The notes under the pieces were generated by a model. That model saw only the letters and a program-made list of their open reading frames with translations, was not told the origin of the DNA and did not search any database. Shown piece after piece: positions 52,793 through 60,199 of a stretch of DNA of 64,000 nucleotides (position 1 is its first letter; the number at the start of each line of letters is the position of its first letter). The position numbers were made by a program, and so were the translations under genes. This stretch comes from an uncultured Clostridia bacterium. Lineage in GTDB: Bacteria; Bacillota; Clostridia; Oscillospirales; Ruminococcaceae. The stretch is taken from assembly GCA_947625735.1 (NCBI GenBank), contig CANQPL010000004.1, forward strand, positions 1 through 64,000, given 5' to 3'.

Positions 52793-53467
52793 CTATTTTT
52801 TCAGTTTTTTCAGATACTCCTTATGCTCCTCGGGTATCCGGAAGCTCTCTCTTGCCTTTTGTACAGCCTTATTGTGTACCCATTTGTCAAGACAGCCCTC
52901 CTCAATTATCTTTACCGCACTGTCGTACTGCTTTGCCAGCGCCTCTGCAAAATACCACGCTATCATCATATTCACATAATACTCATCGCTTTTTATCCCT
53001 GCCGCAAGCCGCAGATATGACGGATCAAACCTTTCGTCAAGATAATATTTCATAAGCATACGCAGTCCGAAACGAACGGTGTAGGTATGCTCAGAGGAAA
53101 TATAGCGGCATATTTCGGTATAGAGCCTGTCGGTATAACGGGCAAATATCCCGGGGTTTATCTGATCACAGGTCGCCCAGTTATCCACAAAGGGGAGGAA
53201 TCTGTCAAGCTCCTCTATCACGGTGTCGGGATCTTTGAGTTCGGATATGATAAAGCCGTGAAGCTGATTTTCCTCAAAATAGGTGTGGGGCAGCGTATCT
53301 GTGATCTCACACGCCCTCCCCTCTTTCAGAAGTCTTTTTGCAAAGCGTTTAAGCTCGGGCGTTCTTACTCCGATAATTTTTTCCTTTGGTATATCCGGTA
53401 TAAGGGGCGCCTGAAAATCACGGTACCCCGTATCCTGCATCTCAAACAATTCCTTTACTATATCCAT
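52793..53467 (-). CDS. AlkD-like DNA alkylation repair protein
   Basis: 224 residues, all-helical HEAT-type repeats as in AlkC/AlkD-like DNA glycosylases. Family features are GVRTPELKRFAKRL, FVDNWATCDQ and MMIAWYFAEALAKQ. AlkD removes bulky alkylated bases without base flipping. ATG at 53467 follows GGAG. Position in the SOS operon between polymerase and YolD-like genes fits a DNA-damage role. The stop is TAG, in frame with the next gene. Confidence 0.85.
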   Translation of the reverse strand: MDIVKELFEMQDTGYRDFQAPLIPDIPKEKIIGVRTPELKRFAKRLLKEGRACEITDTLPHTYFEENQLHGFIISELKDPDTVIEELDRFLPFVDNWATCDQINPGIFARYTDRLYTEICRYISSEHTYTVRFGLRMLMKYYLDERFDPSYLRLAAGIKSDEYYVNMMIAWYFAEALAKQYDSAVKIIEEGCLDKWVHNKAVQKARESFRIPEEHKEYLKKLKK

Positions 53468-53482
53468 AATATCATCTCCATT

Positions 53483-53492
53483 CAGAAGCAAG
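53483..53492. repeat. Single GAAGCAAG unit of the intergenic repeat family
   Basis: AGAAGCAAGA between the polymerase and AlkD-like genes; a minimal copy of the family seen near 25.3, 28.9 and 33.0 kb. Could be chance because it is short. Confidence 0.3.
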
Positions 53493-53504
53493 AAATTTCA
53501 ATGT

Positions 53505-54995
53505 CTATGCCTTATGCCCTCCGATCCTGCCGTTGCGGCTTATGGCAGTTGCACCCTCCTGTAAATTCATTCCCTTGACAACGGCATTTTTTCCGTACCG
53601 CTGCTTTAGCTTCACAATTGCCCGCTGCATATTTTTTTCACGTTTCTGCGACTTCTCCCTTTGAATGGTTTCCTCGGCATCGGTGAAAAGATCAAGCTGC
53701 TCGCAGCATTCCGCTCCCTCTGCTTCAGCCTCGGTTATCACATGATTTGCGGTAATGTTCATTCTGCGAACCAGCAGACCGCTGCTGCTTATCCTCTCAA
53801 AAAGCTGCACTGCCGCCGCAGCTATCTCCTTGGAAGAAGCGGTATATCCTTTCAGATTTGCAGTTCCGTGAGAATGCTTAGGCACTGCTCTGCCGTAGCG
53901 GTCAATGGTCACCTCTCCCCTGTAGCTCTGCCGCTGCTCATCGTTTTTCAGATTCATCACATCGTAGCCTACGGTAAGCACTATCTGATCGGTACAAAGT
54001 CCCTTTTCCACCAGTTCCAGAGAAAGGGAATCAGCCATTTCCCTGACTATAAGCTCCGCCTTGTCATACTCGTAGGGACGCTCTAACACCTGACCCTGAC
54101 TTATACTGTTCTCCTCCGGGTGATACGCCTTTATATCGGCAATGGTACACGGTTCATATCCCCATGCATGGTCTATGAGAAGCTCCGCATTTACACCAAA
54201 AAGCCTGAAAAGCAGATCCTCATTTCTGAGTGAAAGCTCCGCCACATCTCCCATGGTAAATATATTTTTATCCGCAAGCTTTTTTGCCGTACCATGACCC
54301 ACACGCCAGAAATCCGTAATGGGACGATGTCCCCACAAAAGCCGCTTATAGCTCATTTCGTCAAGCTCTGCGATCCTTACGCCGTCCTTGTCGGGAGGGA
54401 TATGCTTTGCTACGATATCCATTGCCGCCTTGCACAGATAAAGATTTGTACCGATCCCCGCAGTGGCGGTGATGCCCGTTTCCCGCAGCACGTCCTTTAT
54501 AATTGTCATGGCAAGCTCATGAGCGGTCATTTTATAGACAGACCTGTACGCCGTCACGTCCATGAACACCTCGTCTATAGAGTAAACGTGTATATCCTCG
54601 GGAGCAATATATTTCAGATAAATGTTATAGATCCTTGTGCTGTACTCCATGTAAAGAGCCATTCGGGGCGGGGCGGTGATGTAGGACAGCTTAAGCGAGG
54701 GATCTTTTTGAAGCTCTTCCGCAAAATAAGATTCCCCCTTGAAGCATTTTCCCGGAGAAGATAAAAGCCGCTGCCTGTTGATTTCCTCCGCAGCAGCCAC
54801 TACCTCAAAAAGCCTTGCTCTGCCGGGTATCCCGTAGGCTTTCAGAGAGGGCGTCACCGCAAGACAGATGGTTTTTTCCGTCCTTGACTCATCTGCCACC
54901 ACAAGATTTGTATTGAGCGGGTCAAGCCCCCGTTCCACGCACTCCACAGATGCATAAAAGGATTTCAGATCAATGGCAATGTATGTCCTGTCCGT
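53505..54995 (-). CDS. Y-family DNA polymerase (DinB/UmuC-like), ACG start
   Basis: 496 residues, error-prone translesion polymerase. Palm motifs are AIDLKSFYASVECVERG with the first metal Asp (Asp9), and YSIDEVFMDVT with the catalytic Asp-Glu; ATAGIGTNLYLCKAA and a little-finger domain follow. It belongs to the Firmicutes group linked with YolD. The catalytic Asp is only encoded if translation begins upstream of GTG 54947. The reading frame there has no ATG, GTG or TTG; ACG at 54995 lies 8 bases after GGAGG. First gene of the operon, behind a promoter and SOS box. Confidence 0.88.
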   Translation of the reverse strand, partial: TDRTYIAIDLKSFYASVECVERGLDPLNTNLVVADESRTEKTICLAVTPSLKAYGIPGRARLFEVVAAAEEINRQRLLSSPGKCFKGESYFAEELQKDPSLKLSYITAPPRMALYMEYSTRIYNIYLKYIAPEDIHVYSIDEVFMDVTAYRSVYKMTAHELAMTIIKDVLRETGITATAGIGTNLYLCKAAMDIVAKHIPPDKDGVRIAELDEMSYKRLLWGHRPITDFWRVGHGTAKKLADKNIFTMGDVAELSLRNEDLLFRLFGVNAELLIDHAWGYEPCTIADIKAYHPEENSISQGQVLERPYEYDKAELIVREMADSLSLELVEKGLCTDQIVLTVGYDVMNLKNDEQRQSYRGEVTIDRYGRAVPKHSHGTANLKGYTASSKEIAAAAVQLFERISSSGLLVRRMNITANHVITEAEAEGAECCEQLDLFTDAEETIQREKSQKREKNMQRAIVKLKQRYGKNAVVKGMNLQEGATAISRNGRIGGHKA

Positions 54996-55030
54996 AAAAA
55001 CCGCCTCCCCTACAGAATACTTCTGTAATC

Positions 55031-55059
55031 ATTATACCATGCGGCAAGGCTTTTTTCAA
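55031..55059 (-). promoter_or_regulatory. Promoter of the polymerase operon
   Basis: Minus strand TTGAAA (55054-55059), 17-bp spacer, TATAAT (55031-55036). The short leader has a CAGAA-gta-TTCTG dyad. Confidence 0.8.
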
Positions 55060-55079
55060 TGGTAATTTTGCACAAAATA

Positions 55080-55091
55080 GAACATATGTTC
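55080..55091. promoter_or_regulatory. LexA/DinR SOS box
   Basis: GAACATATGTTC is a perfect match to the Gram-positive SOS box GAAC-N4-GTTC, placed 20 bp upstream of the -35 of the polymerase operon. Confidence 0.8.
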
Positions 55092-55103
55092 TTGTAATGG
55101 ACC

Positions 55104-55133
55104 AAAAAAAGCTCCCCGCCCGTAAGCGGGGAG
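55104..55133 (-). terminator. Terminator of the secreted VWA gene
   Basis: CTCCCCGC (55112-55119) with GCGGGGAG (55126-55133), with a T7 run on the minus strand. Confidence 0.85.
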
Positions 55134-55143
55134 ACAGGTATTG

Positions 55144-56607
55144 TCATTCAACGATAAGGTGGAAGTTCTTGCCTTCTTCAACTTCAAAGGAAGCATTTCC
55201 GTTTTCATCAAGAACAGCCTCTTCTACAACTGTTCCGCCCTCAGGCTTCCTGCCTGTGTAAAGAACGCAGCTTGCGCCTGCATAGTCATCGCCGAGCTTT
55301 ACGTCTATAGTAACCAGATCACTGTATTCAACAAATTTTCTGTTGCAGTGAGTGTCAATAGCCTCACCGTCTGCATCATAGGAGAAAATGTAGGAGTGAC
55401 GGCGGTTAAACTGGAGATAAGCACTGTAATCATCAACAAATTTTACATGAACAGTAACATCTTTTGCAGGCATTATAAACGACGAACCGTTGATAACAGC
55501 GTCTGTTGAAGTTATGCCCGCAAGCTTTGCACCTGAACCGGGTACTGCGGTAACTTTTATTAAACTGCCTGCAGCTGCGGAAGAAGCACTTGCATATGCC
55601 GTTCCGTTGCCATCAGTAACAACGGTTATCTTATATTCAGAAGGAGCTGTTTCTTCTCTGAAAAGTGCTTTTGCAGAAACATCGCCTTTTGAAATAACTC
55701 CTGTGTAGGGATTATCATAGCTTACAAATGTTGTTTCGATAGTCTGGTCAATGAGGTTTGCAAATTCCTTCATAAGTACAGAATAATCAGAGGAATCAAT
55801 ATCTATGTATTGACCGCCTGTCTCGGTTACCATATCCATATAACCTGCTTCACCGTAGCTGCCGTATTTGCATTGATTATTATCTTCGGCTACAACAGAT
55901 ACGATCACCTTTCCGTCCTTAAATATCTCGGTATATCTTGAAAGCGGATATCTTCCCTGATCCTCACTTTCTGCGCTTGCATTATAGTACTCCTCACAAT
56001 CCTCATCTGTAAGAATAAATACATAATTATTGACATCTGTAGGGAAATTAATAGTATCATCGCTGTTGATAAGGTATTTCAGCGCTTCGGTAGTCCTCTC
56101 GTAGCTGCCATAAGTGCCATCGTCCAGAATGTCCTGAAGAACTCCTACAGCCTCTTCGGTATCGTCAGACCATTCCGAACCGTCAGGATAGCGCTGAAAA
56201 TCCGCTTCCTTCTCATAAGGAATAAATGCCATGTTAGCTGTAATATTATTGTCTGCAAGATCGTTGATGAAGCTTTTAAGATTTTTCTGTACCTTACGGA
56301 TATCATCTGACATAGAGCCGCTGACATCAAGAACAAAAGCAATATTTGCAGTTTTTACACCTTCTGCAACACCCTTTGCTGTAATATCCCAGTGGTCAAA
56401 CTCATACCCGGGATCAGGTACAGCGGAGAGTGTATAGCTTTCTCCATCGGACAGGGTATCAGGAGAAACATAAACCGCACCGTTACCGTCAGAAGTTGCC
56501 GTCACCTTGTAAGTATCTGCCGCGCTTACACCAACTGCCGGAATGGCAGGAAGAGCCATTGAAACAGCCGCAGCCGCTGCAATGATCCTGTTAAGCTTTC
56601 TTTTCAT
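55144..56607 (-). CDS. Secreted VWA-domain protein with InlB-type repeats
   Basis: 487 residues. Signal peptide with cleavage near VGVSAAD (about residue 30). A divergent InlB-B-type repeat (about 33-85: VTATSDGNGAVYVSPDT ... FDHWDITAKG), a VWA domain with full MIDAS DVSGSMSDD and FILTDEDCEEY, a second repeat (ITVVTDGNGTAYASAS) and a C-terminal beta-rich part. No LPXTG anchor or membrane helix follows, so it is probably released or held non-covalently. Ligand unknown. Confidence 0.85.
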   Translation of the reverse strand: MKRKLNRIIAAAAAVSMALPAIPAVGVSAADTYKVTATSDGNGAVYVSPDTLSDGESYTLSAVPDPGYEFDHWDITAKGVAEGVKTANIAFVLDVSGSMSDDIRKVQKNLKSFINDLADNNITANMAFIPYEKEADFQRYPDGSEWSDDTEEAVGVLQDILDDGTYGSYERTTEALKYLINSDDTINFPTDVNNYVFILTDEDCEEYYNASAESEDQGRYPLSRYTEIFKDGKVIVSVVAEDNNQCKYGSYGEAGYMDMVTETGGQYIDIDSSDYSVLMKEFANLIDQTIETTFVSYDNPYTGVISKGDVSAKALFREETAPSEYKITVVTDGNGTAYASASSAAAGSLIKVTAVPGSGAKLAGITSTDAVINGSSFIMPAKDVTVHVKFVDDYSAYLQFNRRHSYIFSYDADGEAIDTHCNRKFVEYSDLVTIDVKLGDDYAGASCVLYTGRKPEGGTVVEEAVLDENGNASFEVEEGKNFHLIVE

Positions 56608-56658
56608 ACATCATCGTCTTCCTAAAATCGGTTGATTTGGAAACTTTTATACAATTTA

Positions 56659-56687
56659 ATTATACCTTAATATTTCACAGTTGTCAA
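56659..56687 (-). promoter_or_regulatory. Promoter of the secreted VWA gene
   Basis: Minus strand TTGACA (56682-56687), 17-bp spacer, TATAAT (56659-56664). Confidence 0.8.
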
Positions 56688-56891
56688 TTGTTACAATATA
56701 CCAAAATCAAATTTTATTTTTGTTAAATTTATGCAGAAAATGTAATTAAAAGTTAATTTTGATGTTTTAAAAATTTAAAAAGCTATATTAACTTGTTCAT
56801 TTTCATTTTACTTAAAACACATATAATGCCCGCAGCCGGTTTTTTGTAAAAAAGGCTCTTACAGACAGATTACGAATTTTTTTCTATCCTA

Positions 56892-56920
56892 TTGACAAGC
56901 TGCCGAAAATATCCTATAAT
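56892..56920 (+). promoter_or_regulatory. Promoter of mscS
   Basis: TTGACA (56892-56897), 17-bp spacer, TATAAT (56915-56920). Confidence 0.85.
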
Positions 56921-56955
56921 TTATACATAACAATTTTGAAAGGAAGGAATATTCT

Positions 56956-57873
56956 ATGGACGAAGCTATAGAAACCACCACAGCAATTATTGAGGAGACC
57001 GTTACCTCCGCTCCTGATATCGTAAAGGAGGGCGAGGAGGTCATGGACGCCATTGCCTCGGGAAATGTAGATACCTCTATAATGGCGGATTTCGGCAAAG
57101 CGCTTTTGAGCTATCTGCCGACAGTTATCGTTGCGGTGCTTATCTTCATCATCGGAAAGATCATTGCAAAGATAATCCTTAAAATCATTGACACGGGCAT
57201 GGGCAGAACGCATATCGACAAGACGGCTCAGGGCTTCTTAAAATCTCTCCTTAACATCATCTTTACGGCTTTTGTAATAGTCATAGCTCTTTCCACTCTC
57301 GGAATACCCATGACCTCAATTATAACAGCTATCGGCGCAGCGGGAGTTGCTGTAGCTCTTGCGCTCCAGAACAGCCTTTCCAATGTGGCGGGGGGATTCC
57401 TCATTCTCTTTACAAGACCATTCGGCAAGGGCGACTACATAGCTACCAACGGCATGGAGGGAGTTGTTGAGGATATCTCCATAATCTCCACAAAGCTCAT
57501 CACCCCCGACAACAAGGTGATCTATATTCCGAACGGCATGGTTTCGGGAAGCACCGTTATAAATTACAGCGCCGAACAGAAGCGGAGAGTAGATCATACC
57601 GTATGCATTTCCTATGAGCAGGATCTTAAAAAAGCCGAAAGCATTGTCCGCAGCGTTCTTGAAAAGCATGACCTTGTACTTCATGATGAGGAGCATTTTG
57701 CAAGGGTAAGCGCACTGCTTGACAGCTCTGTGGAAATAACCGTTAGAGCATGGACAAAAACGGAGAATTACTGGTCGGTATACTTTGACCTTATCGAACA
57801 GATAAAGCTTGCATTTGTTGAAAACGGCATTGAGATCCCCTATAACAAACTCGATGTCAATATCAAAAAATAA
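56956..57873 (+). CDS. mscS: Small-conductance mechanosensitive channel MscS
   Basis: 305 residues. Three membrane helices, with the Gly/Ala-rich pore helix AAGVAVALALQNSLSNVAGGF (TM3), then the beta and alpha-beta domains of MscS (GDYIATNGMEGVVEDISII, YIPNGMVSGSTVINYS). It opens on membrane tension to release solutes in hypo-osmotic shock. An acidic N-terminal extension of about 35 residues precedes TM1. AAAGGAAGG precedes the ATG. Monocistronic. Confidence 0.94.
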   Translation: MDEAIETTTAIIEETVTSAPDIVKEGEEVMDAIASGNVDTSIMADFGKALLSYLPTVIVAVLIFIIGKIIAKIILKIIDTGMGRTHIDKTAQGFLKSLLNIIFTAFVIVIALSTLGIPMTSIITAIGAAGVAVALALQNSLSNVAGGFLILFTRPFGKGDYIATNGMEGVVEDISIISTKLITPDNKVIYIPNGMVSGSTVINYSAEQKRRVDHTVCISYEQDLKKAESIVRSVLEKHDLVLHDEEHFARVSALLDSSVEITVRAWTKTENYWSVYFDLIEQIKLAFVENGIEIPYNKLDVNIKK

Positions 57874-57915
57874 AAACAGGAGAGTTTTTTACACCCCCTG
57901 TATCCGAAAATGATC

Positions 57916-57950
57916 GGCGGCTTGCCCTGTGAACAAGCCGCCTTTTTTTT
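57916..57950 (+). terminator. Terminator of mscS
   Basis: GGCGGCTTG (57916-57924) with CAAGCCGCC (57934-57942), then T8; it abuts the stop codon of the converging lipoprotein gene. Confidence 0.9.
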
Positions 57951-60168
57951 ATCCGTAACTTTCCGAAAGATAAATATTTACCCTTGACTCAATAAGCCTT
58001 GCCGTTTCCTCCGCTGTCTTATTCCCCGCAAAATAAGCAGATGCCTCCTCTTTTACTATATCCCCAACAGTACTGTCGCTGCGGGAAAGTCTGGAAACCG
58101 ACATCACAAGCTCATTTATCCTGTCAATATCGGCTGATGCGGGAACGCCTATCTCCCCGACAGATACGGCTTTTGAAACGGTTATATTTCCTACGCTGAT
58201 AAGAGAATAATAGAAATCATTTTTGCCAAACTGCATTATCCGCTCCCCGTTTTTCTGAAGTGACGATACCCTTACGGGAAAATTTTCGGTGCTGTCCTGA
58301 TATTCGGGGCTGAGCAGCGTCCGCAGAAACTGCCACGCCCCCTCTTTGTTTTCCGATTTTGCGGATAATGCAAAGCCCGAATTAGGTCTGATGAGTGAGC
58401 CGCTTTCTCCGTTTACAGACGGATATCCCACAGCAGTGACCTCGTCCCCGAAAAACTTTTTTTCGGAGCAGTAAAAATCATCGTAGCCGCCTATAAGTGT
58501 CTGCATAAGGAGAGTGTTTTCCTGCGAATATGTAATGTCTATATCGGCGAATATGCCTGCATAATCAGGCTCACTATCATCTCCGGAGGGAAATCCCGAT
58601 GCAAATTCAAGCAAGGAAAGAAATTCCTCCGAATTGAAATTGCATTTTCCCGCTTGGTAATCAATAAAAGCATCTCCCCCGTAATTTATACCGTCAAGAA
58701 GCACATCTGCGGCATTTGCACCTAAAAGTATATTCCTGTCGGCAGGACCGCTTTTAAGGATATTGTCAAGGCGCTCATATGTAAGCGGCTCGCTTCCGAA
58801 AATGTCCGATTTTCCGAGAACTGTGTCTATCATGAACATATCCGTAAAATGGTACAGCTTTCCGTCAGTTTCAAAGGCGGAGAGAACGTTGGGAAGAAAT
58901 TTATCCCGTGTCACCTCCGCATCGGTGTCCATAAATGTATACAGATCCGCAAAAAGTCCCTTTGATATATAGCTGTCAATATTCATGCCCGGAGAGGTAA
59001 TTATAATATCGGGAATATTCCCCGAAAGAATGTCTGTATTAAGAGTCGAAAGATATTCCTCATCGGGATATTTTTTTATTTTTATGCGGTATTCCTCATT
59101 TTCCATGTTAAAACGCACTGCCTGTGTTTCCATGGGAACGGTCACGGCATATTCAGAACCTGAAAGAAGTATCTCCTTTTTTTCGGGAAGTGATGAGCTG
59201 TCCACAGGAAAAATTTCTGTAATGACCGGTCCGCCCGAGGGATAGCTTGTCCCCATGCAGATAAAGCCGCCGTTTTCATCGGGAAATAATGCGCTTATCT
59301 CCGAACGGATAAGGTCGGAATCCACCCAGTTAAGAATTTCCGTAAGCTCCCCGCTGTCGGTATCCAGAGAGTCAAGAGCGGAGCCGTTGTCCACATATAT
59401 ATCCGTTTCACCGCTGCCGCTGTAGGGCGTGCAGTCATAGGAATTGTAAGAGTCTGTGAGCTTTACGGGTTCCCCCGGCTCACCTGTCAGAGGGTCTACC
59501 TCTTTAATGCAGTACCCGTCCGCATAGACCGTGGCAAATATTTCGCCATCAGGTGTCATCAGAAGTCCCATAAGATTGTCATTTCCCATATCGGCTGCAA
59601 ATATCGTTCCGCCCTCCGGGGTAAAGGCTGCGATCGCCGAGTAATTTCCCACATAGATATTCCCGTCACTGCCGCAGGCAGTTGCATTTACGGTAAAATA
59701 GCCATCCGAAAGCTCACTCACCGCATCGGTAATATCAAGCTCCGAGATAAGCTCCCCCTCGCCCGACAGCTTTTTAAGAACTGTTTTCACCTGTCGGGTC
59801 TGTGTATCCATAACCGATTCGCCGTATATGATATTTCCCTCGCCGTCAATGGAAAATCCGTCTGCATTTACCGTACCCTCTGCCAAGTCCTTAACCACAA
59901 GACCGCTGCCGTCTGCATTTACGATATTAAGATCAATATCCGCCGTCATATCGTCAGGATATGTAATTGTAGTGAAATAGACTCTGCCGCCGTAATACAT
60001 AAAATTACCCGCTTCTCCCGATGTACCTTCAATGTATGTGCGTTTTCCCCGCCATACCGTTTGTTCCGGAGAGGAAAGAGGCTGCTCCTTAGGCCGAGTG
60101 TCCGCTCCCGTGCAGGCGGTGAGCATTGTCACGCAAAGCAGGAGTGCTGTCATTTTCTTGATATTCAT
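57949..60168 (-). CDS. Lipoprotein with propeller-like and solute-binding domains
   Basis: 739 residues. Lipoprotein signal with lipobox LTAC (Cys about 19). Residues 40-320 are repetitive, beta-rich and propeller-like (DGEGNIIYGES, DGNIYVGNYS, PDGEIFATVY). Residues 340-739 resemble an ABC sugar-type extracellular binding protein (DIIITSPGMNIDSYISKGLFADLY, NSGFALSAKSENKEGAWQFLRTLLSPEYQ). No permease genes are adjacent, so it may be a sensor rather than part of a transporter. It is the third gene after blaI and the BlaR1-like gene, 31 bases apart. Confidence 0.75.
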   Translation of the reverse strand: MNIKKMTALLLCVTMLTACTGADTRPKEQPLSSPEQTVWRGKRTYIEGTSGEAGNFMYYGGRVYFTTITYPDDMTADIDLNIVNADGSGLVVKDLAEGTVNADGFSIDGEGNIIYGESVMDTQTRQVKTVLKKLSGEGELISELDITDAVSELSDGYFTVNATACGSDGNIYVGNYSAIAAFTPEGGTIFAADMGNDNLMGLLMTPDGEIFATVYADGYCIKEVDPLTGEPGEPVKLTDSYNSYDCTPYSGSGETDIYVDNGSALDSLDTDSGELTEILNWVDSDLIRSEISALFPDENGGFICMGTSYPSGGPVITEIFPVDSSSLPEKKEILLSGSEYAVTVPMETQAVRFNMENEEYRIKIKKYPDEEYLSTLNTDILSGNIPDIIITSPGMNIDSYISKGLFADLYTFMDTDAEVTRDKFLPNVLSAFETDGKLYHFTDMFMIDTVLGKSDIFGSEPLTYERLDNILKSGPADRNILLGANAADVLLDGINYGGDAFIDYQAGKCNFNSEEFLSLLEFASGFPSGDDSEPDYAGIFADIDITYSQENTLLMQTLIGGYDDFYCSEKKFFGDEVTAVGYPSVNGESGSLIRPNSGFALSAKSENKEGAWQFLRTLLSPEYQDSTENFPVRVSSLQKNGERIMQFGKNDFYYSLISVGNITVSKAVSVGEIGVPASADIDRINELVMSVSRLSRSDSTVGDIVKEEASAYFAGNKTAEETARLIESRVNIYLSESYG

Positions 60169-60199
60169 TTCTGTGTTTCCTTTCTTTAATAAATTGTTC

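Larger units (their letters stand above)
56608..56955. other. Divergent promoter region of the VWA and mscS genes
   Basis: 348 bp, very AT-rich, with a consensus promoter for each neighbour. Nothing else identified. Confidence 0.6.

Noticed and set aside
52793..52795. In-frame TAG between the AlkD-like and YolD-like genes as a pyrrolysine codon.
   Set aside because: TAG is used as an ordinary stop by other genes here (for example at 7424 and 30332), and no pyrrolysine genes are visible.
55020..55035. CAGAA-gta-TTCTG dyad as a second SOS box.
   Set aside because: It does not fit GAAC-N4-GTTC; kept only as a note on the promoter leader.
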